Assembly: GCF_004123795.1 (NCBI RefSeq)
Contig: NZ_MSSM01000025.1
Span: 1 to 43,345, forward strand
From: Lacticaseibacillus chiayiensis
GTDB lineage: Bacteria > Bacillota > Bacilli > Lactobacillales > Lactobacillaceae
Direction of reading: 5' to 3'
DNA: 43,345 nucleotides
A program made the position numbers and the translations under genes. Shown one piece after another: positions 5,819-15,993 of the stretch (positions are counted from its first letter, which is position 1; every line of letters starts with the position of its first letter). Under the pieces are notes generated by a model. The model was not told the origin of the DNA and searched no databases. It saw only the letters and a list, made by a program, of their open reading frames with translations.

Positions 5819-8707
5819 TTATTTCTTGGTGCCGCTTTTTGCTTTGCTATCCTTGCCTGCAGCCGCCTCTTTGGTCCGTTTGGTGTCACGAATCAGAACC
5901 GGTTTGAGGTACTGGCCTGTATAGCTATCAGCCACCTCGGCAACCTGCTCCGGCGTGCCAGTGGCAATAACACGACCACCGCCATCCCCGCCTTCAGGGC
6001 CCAGATCAATGACCCAATCAGCAGACTTAACCACATCCAGATTATGCTCAATGACTAACACTGTGTTGCCTTCATCGACTAAGCGTTCCAGCACTTCCAG
6101 CAATCGCTTAATATCATCGGTATGCAAACCGGTTGTCGGTTCATCTAGAATATAAAAGTTCTTACCGGTCGAAAGCTTCTGTAACTCACTAGCCAGCTTC
6201 ATTCGTTGTGCCTCACCACCGGATAGGGTTGTGGCACTTTGACCAAGCTTCACATAGCCCAAACCGACATCCACGATCGTCTGCAGCTTGCGGCGAATCT
6301 TGGGAATATTTTTGAAGAAGTCGGTCGCTTCTTCAACCGTCATATCCAATACCTCGGCAATGTTCTTGCCTTTGTACGTGACCTCGAGCGTTTCGGAATT
6401 ATACCGTTTGCCGTGGCAAACCTCACAGGGAACATAAACATCTGGTAAAAAGTTCATTTCGATCTTGATAATCCCGTCGCCTTTACAATTTTCACAGCGA
6501 CCGCCCTTGATGTTAAAGCTGAACCGCCCTTTTTTGTAACCACGCAATTTAGCTTCATTGGTTTCCGCAAACAAGCCGCGAATATCATCAAAAACGCTGG
6601 TATAAGTGGCCGGATTACTACGTGGCGTCCGGCCGATGGGACTCTGATCAATATTGATTAACTTTTCAATGTTTTTATAACCCAGAATCTTATCATAGGG
6701 TCCGGGTTTTTCCGAATTGTGATTCAGCTTTTGGGCCAATGCTCGCCGCAAAATCGAATTGACGAGTGTTGACTTCCCTGATCCAGAAACACCTGTAACC
6801 ACAATGAACTTGCCTAATGGGAAATCAACATTGATGTGCTTGAGATTATGGTCGGATGCACCTTCCAACCGAATCACCTTGCCATTGCCTGTCCGGCGCT
6901 TCAACGGCACCGGAATAAACTTGCGGCCAGACAGGTATTGCCCCGTGATCGACTTGCGAACGCGCGCTACTTGTTTAGGCGTACCCGCCGCCATAATTCG
7001 CCCACCGTGGTCACCGGCACCCGGACCGACATCGATCAGGTAATCGGCCGCCCGCATGGTATCTTCGTCGTGTTCAACCACAATTAGCGTATTACCTAAA
7101 TCACGCATTTTCTTCAAGGAGGCGATTAAGCGATCGTTGTCGCGCTGATGCAAGCCGATTGACGGCTCATCCAGAACATACATGACCCCGCTCAAGTTGG
7201 AACCGATTTGGGTTGCCAACCGAATACGCTGCGCCTCACCGCCAGACAGCGTCCCAGCACTACGACTCAAGGTCAGATAGCCAAGACCGACATTAACAAG
7301 AAAGGTTAGACGATCCACAACTTCTTTCACGATTGGTTGGGCGATGACACTTTCAGCCTCACTCAGCTGAATCTGCTTGAAGAACGGTAAGGCGTCTTTG
7401 ATAGCCAGATCCGAAACTTCGGCAATATCACGACCGGAAATTTTTACGGCAAGTGCTTGCCGATTCAGCCGCTTGCCATGGCAAACCGGGCAAGGCAGCG
7501 CAGTCATGTAACTCCGCATCTGTTGACGGGTAAAATCGCTGTTAGTCTCAGCATAACGCCGGGAAATGTTAGTCAACACCCCTTCAAACGGCACATCGAC
7601 ATCCCGAACACCGCCAAAATCGTTTTCGTAATGAAAATGGAACGGCTTGCCGTTGCTGCCCTCAAGAACAACGTTGCGTTCCCGTTTAGTCAACTTTTTA
7701 AATGGTACGTCCATCCGTACTTTAAAGGCTGTCGCAGCTTGTTCCAACAGTTCCGGATAGTACTGGGAACTAATAGGATTCCACGGAGCAATCGCGCCTT
7801 GTGCCAAAGTCATGCTCGGGTCCGGCACGACCAAATCCATATCGACCGTGAGCTTAACCCCTAAGCCATCACATTCCGGGCAGGCACCGAATGGGGCATT
7901 GAACGAAAAAAGCCGTGGCTCCATTTCACCAATGGTAAACCCACAAATTGGGCAGGCAAAATGCTCGGAAAATCGTAACGTCTCGCCGCCAATCACGTCG
8001 ACATTGGCGTACCCTTCCGACAAGCGTAACGCTGCTTCAAATGAATCAAACAACCGGCTGCGCGCTTCAGGCTTCACCACAATTCGATCAATCACGATAT
8101 CAATATCATGGGCCTTGTTTTTATCCAGCTCATAGTCAGCCGTTGCGTCCATGACTTCGCCGTCAACACGCATCCGAACATAGCCTTCACGCATAATCTT
8201 GGCGAAGACTTTCTTATGACTGCCTTTTTTGCGCCGCACAATTGGCGACAGAATCTGAATGCGGCTCTTTTCAGGTAAAGCTAAGACACGATCCACCATT
8301 TGTTCGACACTCTGGCTCGTAATCGGTGTCCCATCGTTTGGACAAATCGGATGCCCCACCCGTGCCCACAACAAGCGCAAATAATCGTTGATTTCCGTGA
8401 CCGTGCCGACTGTTGACCGGGGATTCTTGGAAGTTGTCTTTTGATCAATCGAAATCGCCGGACTGAGCCCATCAATTGAATCGACATCCGGCTTTTCCAT
8501 CTGGCCCAGAAATTGGCGGGCATAAGCAGACAGGCTTTCAACATAACGGCGCTGGCCTTCTGCATATAACGTATCAAACGCCAGGCTGGACTTGCCAGAA
8601 CCTGATAGACCTGTCATGACCACAAGTTTGTTGCGGGGAATGGTCACGTCAATATCTTTTAAGTTATGGGCACGCGCCCCATGGATCACAATTTTATCAT
8701 TTACCAT
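5819..8707 (-). CDS. uvrA: Excinuclease ABC subunit A
   Basis: Damage-recognition ATPase of nucleotide excision repair, acting with UvrB and UvrC on bulky DNA lesions. It is 962 residues, close to the family length with a short lysine-rich C-terminal tail. It has two ABC ATPase modules: Walker A GLSGSGKS at residues 33-40 and GVSGSGKST in the second half, each with an LSGGEAQR signature. Zinc-finger cysteines occur as CPICGF...CPECDG in the first half and CENCKG...CEVCHG in the second. The start [16 protein letters not shown] has GAGGAG upstream. It follows uvrB by 195 bp and is probably co-transcribed with it. Confidence 0.98.
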   Translation of the reverse strand: MVNDKIVIHGARAHNLKDIDVTIPRNKLVVMTGLSGSGKSSLAFDTLYAEGQRRYVESLSAYARQFLGQMEKPDVDSIDGLSPAISIDQKTTSKNPRSTVGTVTEINDYLRLLWARVGHPICPNDGTPITSQSVEQMVDRVLALPEKSRIQILSPIVRRKKGSHKKVFAKIMREGYVRMRVDGEVMDATADYELDKNKAHDIDIVIDRIVVKPEARSRLFDSFEAALRLSEGYANVDVIGGETLRFSEHFACPICGFTIGEMEPRLFSFNAPFGACPECDGLGVKLTVDMDLVVPDPSMTLAQGAIAPWNPISSQYYPELLEQAATAFKVRMDVPFKKLTKRERNVVLEGSNGKPFHFHYENDFGGVRDVDVPFEGVLTNISRRYAETNSDFTRQQMRSYMTALPCPVCHGKRLNRQALAVKISGRDIAEVSDLAIKDALPFFKQIQLSEAESVIAQPIVKEVVDRLTFLVNVGLGYLTLSRSAGTLSGGEAQRIRLATQIGSNLSGVMYVLDEPSIGLHQRDNDRLIASLKKMRDLGNTLIVVEHDEDTMRAADYLIDVGPGAGDHGGRIMAAGTPKQVARVRKSITGQYLSGRKFIPVPLKRRTGNGKVIRLEGASDHNLKHINVDFPLGKFIVVTGVSGSGKSTLVNSILRRALAQKLNHNSEKPGPYDKILGYKNIEKLINIDQSPIGRTPRSNPATYTSVFDDIRGLFAETNEAKLRGYKKGRFSFNIKGGRCENCKGDGIIKIEMNFLPDVYVPCEVCHGKRYNSETLEVTYKGKNIAEVLDMTVEEATDFFKNIPKIRRKLQTIVDVGLGYVKLGQSATTLSGGEAQRMKLASELQKLSTGKNFYILDEPTTGLHTDDIKRLLEVLERLVDEGNTVLVIEHNLDVVKSADWVIDLGPEGGDGGGRVIATGTPEQVAEVADSYTGQYLKPVLIRDTKRTKEAAAGKDSKAKSGTKK

Positions 8708-8902
8708 TCACAAAAAATCTCCTCAATTAAAACAAGCTGCTGTCCGCAACCAAAATATCTGCTAATCTGGCCCGACGAAGCGCGTCAGTCCCTGCGTCTC
8801 AGCCAACGCGGGATCACGACAACAAAACAGCCACAATTGCCGGATCTAATCAAGGTAATCATGGCTGACTTTGTTTCATCATGCAAGTTCGTTACAAAAA
8901 TC

Positions 8903-10918
8903 TCAAGACATATCTGCTTGCAACTCCAGAATGGTATCCCGTAACGATGCCGCCTGTTCGAAATCTAGTTTCTTGGCCGCCGCCTGCATCTGTGAACGCA
9001 GGTTAGCCACCAATTCTTTCTTATCGGCTTTCGTCATGTCTTCATAATCAACCTCAGCAAAGGTCTTCTTGGCTTCGGCTTTCTCATCGTCAGATTGTTC
9101 GTAAGTCGAAATAGCTGCTCGAATCGGTTTGATAATGGTCTTAGGCTGAATATGATGTTCTTCGTTAAACTTCTCCTGAATCGCACGACGCCGCTTGGTT
9201 TCATCAATTGCGGCTTTCATTGAATCAGTGACCTTGTCCGCATACATAATCACTTTGCCGTGCTCATTACGGGATGCCCGCCCGATCGTCTGGATTAAGG
9301 ATCGTTCTGCCCGCAAAAAGCCTTCCTTGTCGGCATCAAGAATCGCAATCAACGAGACTTCCGGCACATCAATCCCTTCACGCAAAAGGTTAATACCGAT
9401 CAGCACATCGAACTTACCAAGCCGTAAATCACGAATAATCTTGGTTCGTTCCAGTGTCTTGATATCGCTATGCAGGTAGCGGACTTTAATCCCCATATCC
9501 TTTAGATAATCAGTCAGGTCTTCCGCCATTTTTTTAGTCAAGGTGGTAATGAAAACCCGTTCATGGGCATCGATGCGTTTATTGATCTCACCAACTAGAT
9601 CATCGATTTGTCCCATAACCGGGCGCACTTCAATCTTCGGATCTAGCAGCCCGGTCGGCCGGATAATCTGTTCGGCAATATCCTTTTTGGGTACGCGGCT
9701 CAATTCGTAAGGGCCTGGGGTGGCGCTGACATACAAAATGCGCTTGACGTGCTTTTCGAACTCCTCAATCTTCAATGGCCGATTATCCAAAGCACTTGGC
9801 AAACGGAAGCCATAATCAATCAACATCTGTTTCCGCGCCCGGTCACCGTTGTACATCCCCTTAATCTGCGGCATGGTGACATGGCTTTCGTCAACCATGA
9901 TTGTAAAGTCTTTCGGGAAAAAATCTAACAGCGTGTACGGTGGTTCACCGGGTTTGCGGCCATCCATGTGGCGAGAATAATTTTCAATGCCACTGGTGAA
10001 GCCCATTTCGCGCATCATTTCAATGTCATAATTCGTCCGCTGTTCCAAACGCTGCGCTTCAAGCAACTTGTTCTCGTCACGCAACACCTTCAGCCGGTCC
10101 TCCAATTCCGCCGAAATACTCTTGATCGCGCGTTGCATCTGCTCGTCACTGGTCATGAAGTGGGTAGCCGGGAAAATGGCGACATGATCCCGAGTACCGA
10201 TCACTTCACCGGTCAATGCATCCACTTCGGTAATTCGGTCAATCTTGTCACCAAAAAATTCAACTCGAATGGCGTGATCATCACGGCTTGCCGGGAAAAT
10301 TTCAACAACATCACCGCGAACGCGAAAACGGCCACGCTGAAAATCAATATCATTCCGATCAAACTGGATATCGACCAGTTGCCGCAACAATGTATTCCGG
10401 TCAATCGTCATCCCGGTTCGAAGCGACAATACGTGATTTTTATATTCATGCGGATCGCCCAAGCCAAAGATGGATGATACCGACGCCACCACAATCACGT
10501 CGTTTCGTTCAAGTAACGCACTGGTCGCACTATGCCGCAACTTGTCGATTTCATCATTAATAGCACTGTCTTTTTCAATATAAGTGTCCGTACTGGGCAC
10601 ATATGCTTCAGGCTGATAATAGTCATAATAAGAGACAAAATATTCAACCGCATTATGCGGGAAGAATTCCTTAAACTCGCCATAAAGCTGTCCCGCCAAG
10701 GTTTTATTATGCGATAAAATCAAAGTCGGTTTATTCAGGTTGGCGATGATGTTGCTCATCGTAAACGTCTTCCCGGTTCCGGTTGCACCTAACAGGATTT
10801 GTTCTTTCTTGCCTTGTTCAAACCCTTTTGTCAACTTGGCAATCGCCTGAGGTTGGTCCCCAGCTGGCTGATAAGGTGAAACCAGATCAAATTTACGATC
10901 AGCGATTCGTTCGATCAT
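8903..10918 (-). CDS. uvrB: Excinuclease ABC subunit B
   Basis: DNA helicase-like subunit that receives damaged DNA from UvrA and recruits UvrC for incision. The product is 671 residues. Walker [11 protein letters not shown] is at about 44-53, the beta-hairpin region [21 protein letters not shown] follows, then helicase motifs [17 protein letters not shown] and [21 protein letters not shown]-terminal UVR domain ([29 protein letters not shown]) binds UvrC. The start [10 protein letters not shown] is placed by GGAGG seven bases upstream; a longer in-frame extension lacks one. The leader carries a LexA-like box, so SOS control is expected. Confidence 0.98.
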   Translation of the reverse strand: MIERIADRKFDLVSPYQPAGDQPQAIAKLTKGFEQGKKEQILLGATGTGKTFTMSNIIANLNKPTLILSHNKTLAGQLYGEFKEFFPHNAVEYFVSYYDYYQPEAYVPSTDTYIEKDSAINDEIDKLRHSATSALLERNDVIVVASVSSIFGLGDPHEYKNHVLSLRTGMTIDRNTLLRQLVDIQFDRNDIDFQRGRFRVRGDVVEIFPASRDDHAIRVEFFGDKIDRITEVDALTGEVIGTRDHVAIFPATHFMTSDEQMQRAIKSISAELEDRLKVLRDENKLLEAQRLEQRTNYDIEMMREMGFTSGIENYSRHMDGRKPGEPPYTLLDFFPKDFTIMVDESHVTMPQIKGMYNGDRARKQMLIDYGFRLPSALDNRPLKIEEFEKHVKRILYVSATPGPYELSRVPKKDIAEQIIRPTGLLDPKIEVRPVMGQIDDLVGEINKRIDAHERVFITTLTKKMAEDLTDYLKDMGIKVRYLHSDIKTLERTKIIRDLRLGKFDVLIGINLLREGIDVPEVSLIAILDADKEGFLRAERSLIQTIGRASRNEHGKVIMYADKVTDSMKAAIDETKRRRAIQEKFNEEHHIQPKTIIKPIRAAISTYEQSDDEKAEAKKTFAEVDYEDMTKADKKELVANLRSQMQAAAKKLDFEQAASLRDTILELQADMS

Positions 10919-11014
10919 CGACATGCCTCCAATCAACACGTGACGCGCAGCTATTTCCACGCGCATTAACGTCCATTCGTATGCGGCGTACCGCTGTTAC
11001 GACAAAATTTCTCA

Positions 11015-11054
11015 TCAAAAAAGTTGGAAATGGTATGAAACGCATTCCAACTTT
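11015..11054 (-). terminator. Terminator-like hairpin between the HD-domain gene and uvrB
   Basis: AAAGTTGGAA (11020-11029) and TTCCAACTTT (11045-11054) form a perfect 10-bp stem, followed by six T on the minus strand. It lies 37 bp after the HD-domain gene and would end that transcript. It is also downstream of the TATAAT at 11065-11070, so a transcript from that promoter would meet it at once. Confidence 0.8.
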
Positions 11055-11064
11055 CAACTCGCAT

Positions 11065-11093
11065 ATTATAACATAGCGAACATACTTTCGCTA
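11065..11093 (-). promoter_or_regulatory. Putative uvrB promoter
   Basis: A consensus TATAAT (11065-11070) lies on the minus strand with a poor -35 (TAGCGA, 17-nt spacer). The LexA-like box overlaps the spacer and -35. A terminator hairpin lies immediately downstream, so its productive use is uncertain. Confidence 0.45.
11077..11090. promoter_or_regulatory. LexA (DinR)-type SOS box
   Basis: CGAACATACTTTCG matches the Gram-positive LexA consensus CGAACRNRYGTTYG at 13 of 14 positions (T for G at position 10). Its place over the putative uvrB promoter is what an SOS operator would need. A weaker 11-of-14 match (CGAATGGACGTTAA, minus strand) occurs at 10966-10979, between the hairpin and uvrB. 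Confidence 0.65.
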
Positions 11094-11738
11094 CTTACTT
11101 GGCTCGTGTTCCATCATGGTTTCTCTGGTTAGTTTTGCCAACTGATCACGACTGGCAAACTTTTCTTCCAGCATATCCGGCAAAACCTGATCGAGAAAGT
11201 AGCGGACACTTGGACGGTTCTTAAATTCCAAAATGGTTCTCAGGCTTTCCGTGTAGATATCAAGAAAGACCTGTTCCGGATTACCTTTTTCAATTTCGCC
11301 AAAACCTTCATAAAGCAAGTCGACTTTATCAGCTACGCTCAAGATTTGGCCTTCAAGCGTATCGTCTTTGCCTTCAGACAAACGGCGGCGATACCGATCC
11401 TGAAAATCGCGTGGAATTTCATTTTTGATGAAGTTTTCCGTCATTGTGGCCTCAACGTCAGCAAGCATCTGTCGCAGTGTCGGTGTGGCATATTTGACCG
11501 GCGTTTTGATATCGCCGATAAAACGCTCCGTATAATCATGGTTCAGCGACTTTTCATAGAGCATCTGCCAATTAACCTTGTTTCCCGCCAATTCCTCGAC
11601 GTCGCCCAACATCTGTGCGATTTCCGCGACCTTGAAGCTATGTGCCGCCACCGAGTGCTCCTGATACTTGAAAAAGCCCGGTGCCCGCCGCAGCGTCTCC
11701 AGATTATTCAGTCCTTGGATAAATTGGTGCATGCCCAT
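11091..11738 (-). CDS. YfbR-like HD-domain 5'-deoxynucleotidase
   Basis: A 215-residue HD-superfamily metal-dependent phosphohydrolase. His33 in EHSVAAHSFKVAEIAQML and the His67-Asp68 pair in SLNHDYTERFIGDIKTPVKYATP supply metal ligands. The GDIKTPVKY block resembles E. coli YfbR (GDLPTPVKY), a 5'-nucleotidase acting on deoxynucleoside monophosphates. The substrate here is inferred from that resemblance. The start has GGAGG ten bases upstream. The gene stands between pgm and uvrB and ends right at the LexA-like box. Confidence 0.75.
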   Translation of the reverse strand: MGMHQFIQGLNNLETLRRAPGFFKYQEHSVAAHSFKVAEIAQMLGDVEELAGNKVNWQMLYEKSLNHDYTERFIGDIKTPVKYATPTLRQMLADVEATMTENFIKNEIPRDFQDRYRRRLSEGKDDTLEGQILSVADKVDLLYEGFGEIEKGNPEQVFLDIYTESLRTILEFKNRPSVRYFLDQVLPDMLEEKFASRDQLAKLTRETMMEHEPSK

Positions 11739-11945
11739 GTCAAAATGACCTCCTATTGTTTGTTTTGCCGATCGAAAAAATGACTTAAATTGCTAAAAGA
11801 CTACCACCATAACCAGACCATTGCAAGGTGCTTCACAATTATTGCCCACATCCATCAAAAAGCGCGTACAAATAAATAGACCCTGACCATCTTGCCAGAA
11901 TCCATTTATTTTGATACAGGAAATCGCTTTGCAACAGTGATTAGC

Positions 11946-13673
11946 TTAGGCTTCCTCACGAAAATCATGCAAGGCTTTTTCAAATGCGTCGAGCTTGTCC
12001 TGTGCTTTCGCCTCGGTTTCTGCCTTGGTGCCAACATAGAATTTGACTTTTGGCTCCGTGCCGGATGGGCGAATTGCAATCCAGGTGCCGTCGTCCAAGA
12101 TATATTTCAGCACGTTACTAGACGGCATCGTCAGTTTCTCAACAGTGCCATCTGCTGACTTCGCTTCTTGACTCAAGAAGTCTTCCACTTTGGCAATCTT
12201 GACACGGGCAAAATGATCTGGCTGCTCTTCGCGGAACTTCGTCATGAGGTTGGCCATTTGCTTTGGACCGTCAACACCCTCAAAATCAACGCCAACCGTC
12301 TTTTCAGCATAATAGCCATACTTCTTGTACAGTTCCTGAACGCCATCCCAAAGTGTCTTGCCTTGCGACTGGTAATATGCGGCCACTTCAGCTAGCAAAA
12401 CCGTTGACTGAATCGCATCTTTATCCCGAACGAACGGTTTGATCAGATAACCATAACTCTCTTCAAAACCAAAGAGAAATTCATGCTCACCAGTGGCCTG
12501 GAAATGTTTGATTTGATCACCGATGAACTTGAAACCGGTTAACACGTTGATCATGTCCACGCCGTAATCCTTCGCAATTGCTGTCGCCAATTCGGTTGAA
12601 ACGATTGACTTCACAACCGCGCCGTTTTTCGGCAACGTACCTGCTTGTTTGCGGGCTTCGAGAATATAGTGCAACAATACAGAGGCAATTTGATTACCGG
12701 TTAGCAGCTGATAATGATCGCCAACTTTAACCGCAGTGCCCAAACGATCAGCATCCGGATCAGTGGCAATCAACACATCTGCACCGATTTTCTTGCCCAA
12801 TGCGATCGGTAAGTCAAAAACTTGGGCAAATTCAGGGTTAGGGAACGGAGTTGTCGCAAATTCCGGATCGGCAATGCTTTGTTCCGGAACCAACCGGAAG
12901 TTTTCAAATCCGGCATTGCGCAAAACCATTTGTGCCGGAATGCGACCAGTGCCATGCAAAGGACTATAAACCAGTGACATGTTCTTCCCGACAGTGTGCA
13001 CCAAATCAGGATTGATCGTTACCGTTGCCACTTCGGCATAGTAGGCTTCATCCACATCTTCACCAATCGGCTGCATTAAATTCTTGGCCCGCAGCTCGTG
13101 AACATTCAACGCTTTAATCGCAAAAAGATCAGATGCCGACCGGGCGTACTTGGTAATTTTATCGGATTCTTCCGGCGGCATTTGACCGCCATCCGGACCA
13201 TAAATCTTGTAACCATTGTATTGCTTCGGGTTATGGCTAGCCGTGATCATAATCCCAGCGTAAGTCTTCAAATGGCGCACCGCAAAACTTAACTCTGGTG
13301 TTGGCCGTAACTGGTCAAACACATAACTCTTGATGCCGTGAGCGCCAAGCACACCGGCACTTTGATAAGCAAATTCCTGACTCATGTAACGGGAATCGTA
13401 GCTAATCGCCACGCCGCGCGCCTTTGTTTCATCTGACAAAGTGTCCATAAACCGGGCCAGACCTTCAGTTGCCTGCCGTACTGTATAAATGTTCATACGG
13501 CCAATGCCGGCGCCGAGAACGCCGCGCATACCTGCAGTCCCAAATGCCATAGGTGCAGCAAACGCTTCTTCCTTAGTTGTTTCATCGTTAGCCATTTTCT
13601 TAAGATCAGTTTTTAGCTCCGGATCAAGTGTTGGTTCATCAATCCATTGTTGATACGTATCACGGTAACTCAC
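11946..13673 (-). CDS. pgm: Phosphoglucomutase (alpha-D-phosphohexomutase family)
   Basis: Interconverts glucose-1-phosphate and glucose-6-phosphate (possibly also mannose phosphates), feeding UDP-glucose, exopolysaccharide and cell-wall sugar synthesis. It is 575 residues, as in the PgcA-type enzymes of Firmicutes. The phosphoserine loop is ITASHNP with Ser146, the metal loop is DPDADR, the sugar-binding loop is FGFEESYGY, and the phosphate-binding loop is RPSGTEPK near the C terminus. The start codon is GTG after GGAGC. The gene is monocistronic with its own promoter and a candidate CcpA site. Confidence 0.95.
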   Translation of the reverse strand: MSYRDTYQQWIDEPTLDPELKTDLKKMANDETTKEEAFAAPMAFGTAGMRGVLGAGIGRMNIYTVRQATEGLARFMDTLSDETKARGVAISYDSRYMSQEFAYQSAGVLGAHGIKSYVFDQLRPTPELSFAVRHLKTYAGIMITASHNPKQYNGYKIYGPDGGQMPPEESDKITKYARSASDLFAIKALNVHELRAKNLMQPIGEDVDEAYYAEVATVTINPDLVHTVGKNMSLVYSPLHGTGRIPAQMVLRNAGFENFRLVPEQSIADPEFATTPFPNPEFAQVFDLPIALGKKIGADVLIATDPDADRLGTAVKVGDHYQLLTGNQIASVLLHYILEARKQAGTLPKNGAVVKSIVSTELATAIAKDYGVDMINVLTGFKFIGDQIKHFQATGEHEFLFGFEESYGYLIKPFVRDKDAIQSTVLLAEVAAYYQSQGKTLWDGVQELYKKYGYYAEKTVGVDFEGVDGPKQMANLMTKFREEQPDHFARVKIAKVEDFLSQEAKSADGTVEKLTMPSSNVLKYILDDGTWIAIRPSGTEPKVKFYVGTKAETEAKAQDKLDAFEKALHDFREEA

Positions 13674-13735
13674 GTGATCAGCTCCTATCTGTCTAAATTG
13701 AAAATTTCGGGTACAGCCCTTCCCTTTCCAATCAT

Positions 13736-13764
13736 ACTATAAGTGACCAACACTTGGTTGAAAA
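13736..13764 (-). promoter_or_regulatory. pgm promoter
   Basis: On the minus strand TTTTCA (13759-13764), a 17-nt spacer and TATAGT (13736-13741) form a fair sigma-A promoter. A short inverted repeat ACCAA-N3-TTGGT (13746-13758) lies in the spacer. Confidence 0.5.
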
Positions 13765-13772
13765 CGCGCTCA
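13758..13772. promoter_or_regulatory. Candidate cre (CcpA) site at pgm
   Basis: TTGAAAACGCGCTCA matches the cre consensus WTGNAANCGNWNNCW except for one G where A or T is expected. It overlaps the pgm -35 hexamer, a position that would give catabolite repression. Single short-site matches can be chance. Confidence 0.35.
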
Positions 13773-13825
13773 AATAAGAAAATTCTTTTGCGGGATTCTT
13801 TTGCGATCCATTTAAAATCTAGGCC

Positions 13826-13872
13826 AAAACGAAATCGACTCCGGAAACGAAGAGCGTCTCCAGAGCCGATTT
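13826..13872 (-). terminator. trxB terminator
   Basis: Segments 13832-13849 and 13855-13872 pair over 18 bp. The three imperfect positions are all G-U wobbles on the minus-strand RNA and A-C mismatches on the plus strand, which assigns the structure to the minus strand. A T-rich tail follows. It serves the hprK-lgt-gpsA-trxB transcript. Confidence 0.85.
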
Positions 13873-13914
13873 TTCTAATGTTTACCTACTGACGCCGTTC
13901 AACGCCTGAAATGA

Positions 13915-14862
13915 TTAGGCTTTAACTTCAATGTTGGTATCATTCAAACTTTGGATATAGTTGAAGGCACCTTGGCCAGCGGTACCACCTTCGCCTACAG
14001 CTGTGGTGATCTGACGCAGGTCTTTGGCACGAACATCACCAATAGCGAAAATGCCTGGCACCTTTGTCCGCATATGATCGTCGGTTGGAATCCAACCATG
14101 ATCATCCAGAATACCTAGATCCTGGAATGGTTCGGTCATCGGCATGATGCCGACATAAATGAAGACACCGGCAACCGGCAGAACATGCTCTTCTCCGGTC
14201 TCCTTGTCGCGATACTTGACGCCGGTGACTTTCATATCATCTCCCTGGATTTCCTGAACCTGGGCATTCCAGACAAAATTCATCTTGTCATTAGCGAACG
14301 CGCGCTTCTGAATAATCTGTTGGGCCCGCAATTGATCACGCCGGTGAATAACCGTTACCTTTTTGGCCATTTGGGTCAGGTAAAGGCCCTCCTCAATCGC
14401 AGAATCGCCACCGCCAATAACGGCAAGTTCGCGGTCCTTAAAAAAGGCACCGTCGCAGACTGCACAGTACGAAACACCGCGGCCACTGTAGGCTTCTTCG
14501 CCAGGTACACCCAGCTTTTTGTGTTCTGCGCCTGTCGCAATCACAATCGCCTTGGCTTCAAATTCGTCTTCATCAGTCTTGACTAACTTGGTTGCGCCAT
14601 GGTTCTGGACGCTGATCACATTACCATAGGCGTATTCAGCACCAAATTGAGTGGCGCCATCGTACATTTTTTGGCCAAGATCAGGCCCAAGGATTGACTT
14701 GTAACCCGGATAGTTTTCCACTTCAGCAGTGTTGTTCATTTGACCGCCATAGACACCGCGATCAAGCATTAACACTGACAGATTGGCACGCGAAGCATAA
14801 AGCGCCGCCGTCATACCGCCGGGACCGGCACCGATCACGATTACATCATATTTTTTTGCCAT
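13915..14862 (-). CDS. trxB: Thioredoxin-disulfide reductase
   Basis: FAD enzyme that reduces thioredoxin with NADPH, a main thiol-redox route in the cytoplasm. It is 315 residues. The FAD-binding motif GAGPGG is at 11-16, the redox-active pair CAVC is Cys133-Cys136, the NADPH loop is GGGDSAIEEG, and the C-terminal FAD segment is IPGIFAIGDV-like (KVPGIFAIGDVRAKDLRQI). The start has AAAGGAGAG upstream. It is the last gene after gpsA, with a 65-bp gap that may hold an additional promoter. Confidence 0.97.
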   Translation of the reverse strand: MAKKYDVIVIGAGPGGMTAALYASRANLSVLMLDRGVYGGQMNNTAEVENYPGYKSILGPDLGQKMYDGATQFGAEYAYGNVISVQNHGATKLVKTDEDEFEAKAIVIATGAEHKKLGVPGEEAYSGRGVSYCAVCDGAFFKDRELAVIGGGDSAIEEGLYLTQMAKKVTVIHRRDQLRAQQIIQKRAFANDKMNFVWNAQVQEIQGDDMKVTGVKYRDKETGEEHVLPVAGVFIYVGIMPMTEPFQDLGILDDHGWIPTDDHMRTKVPGIFAIGDVRAKDLRQITTAVGEGGTAGQGAFNYIQSLNDTNIEVKA

Positions 14863-14887
14863 AGGCAGTCTCTCCTTTTGCCGTATT

Positions 14888-14920
14888 GCTTACAAATAGT
14901 AAGCTACATAGTTTAATATA
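14888..14920 (-). promoter_or_regulatory. Possible internal trxB promoter with 5' hairpin
   Basis: TATATT (14915-14920, minus strand) is a plausible -10 for a separate trxB transcript. A perfect GCTTAC-N5-GTAAGC hairpin (14888-14904) would then form at the very 5' end of the RNA. No good -35 is visible. Confidence 0.3.
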
Positions 14921-14927
14921 CAGGGTT

Positions 14928-15983
14928 TTAGTGCTTTTGTAAACTAGCATTATCAAAATCAAATTCCGGCTTACCGGATCGTTGCATGAGATCAGTAATC
15001 ACCGCGCGAATCGGGGCATTTTCATACAGAACCTGGTAAATAGCGTCGGTAATCGGCATGTCGACGTCGAGTTCGCGTGCCATGTGGTGGGCAACTTTGG
15101 TGGTTGAAACGCCTTCGACCACCATGCCCATATTCTTCAACACGTCTGAAAGCTTCTCGCCTTGACCCAGCGCATTACCAGCCCGCCAGTTGCGGCTGTG
15201 AACTGAGGTGCAGGTCACGATTAAATCACCTACACCGGATAAGCCAATAAACGTAAGCGGCTCAGCGCCTAATTTGACGCCCACTCGGCTGATTTCTGCC
15301 AATCCACGGGTCATCAGAGCTGCTTTGGTGTTATCGCCATAACCGAGTCCATGTAATGCACCCGCGCCAATGGCAATCACATTTTTTAATGCTGCGCCGA
15401 TTTCAACACCGATCACATCGGTATTCGTGTAAAGTCGAAAATAGTCGTTCATGAATAATTGTTGCACTTTTTTTGCTAGCGGTAAATCTTCAGATGCAGC
15501 GGTTAAAGTTGTAATGTCGTGGGTAGCAACATCTTCGGCATGACTGGGCCCTGAGATCACAACAATTCCCTGAATGATATTCGGCGGCAAGACGTCAGCT
15601 AAGACCTGCGAAATTCGCAACTCACTGCCGCGTTCCAAGCCTTTTGCCGCATGGACAATAATCGGCTGTTCGCCACGACCACGGTGCGCCTTCAAAATCG
15701 GCTTGACTTGTTCGGCTACGCTGCGAATCGCATTGGTCGGCACCACGAATAAAATCACTGCTGCCCCATGCAATGCCTGGCCTAAATCAGCGGTCACATG
15801 AAGCGCATCGTGTAATGTAAATTCAGCACCCAAGTAATGTTCATTTTTGTGGGTCTGCTTCATGGTCGCAACTTGCTCCGGACTATGACTCCACAAATAA
15901 ACGTCATGGCCATTTTCCGTTAGCAGGTTGGCTAACACCGTTCCCCATGAACCAGCACCTAACACTGCTATTTTTGTCGACAC
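14928..15983 (-). CDS. gpsA: NAD(P)-dependent glycerol-3-phosphate dehydrogenase
   Basis: Reduces dihydroxyacetone phosphate to sn-glycerol-3-phosphate for phospholipid synthesis. The product is 351 residues, started at a GTG codon (STKIAVLGAGSWGT follows) with AGGAGTGG four bases upstream; a longer form has no ribosome site. The N-terminal Rossmann motif GAGSWGT, the AAKGLERGS segment and the C-terminal AALKNVIAIGAGALHGLGYGDNTKAALMTRGLAEI block are typical. It follows lgt by ten bases, so it belongs to the hprK operon and links lipid-precursor supply to lipoprotein lipidation. Confidence 0.96.
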   Translation of the reverse strand: MSTKIAVLGAGSWGTVLANLLTENGHDVYLWSHSPEQVATMKQTHKNEHYLGAEFTLHDALHVTADLGQALHGAAVILFVVPTNAIRSVAEQVKPILKAHRGRGEQPIIVHAAKGLERGSELRISQVLADVLPPNIIQGIVVISGPSHAEDVATHDITTLTAASEDLPLAKKVQQLFMNDYFRLYTNTDVIGVEIGAALKNVIAIGAGALHGLGYGDNTKAALMTRGLAEISRVGVKLGAEPLTFIGLSGVGDLIVTCTSVHSRNWRAGNALGQGEKLSDVLKNMGMVVEGVSTTKVAHHMARELDVDMPITDAIYQVLYENAPIRAVITDLMQRSGKPEFDFDNASLQKH

Positions 15984-15993
15984 AAAACCACTC

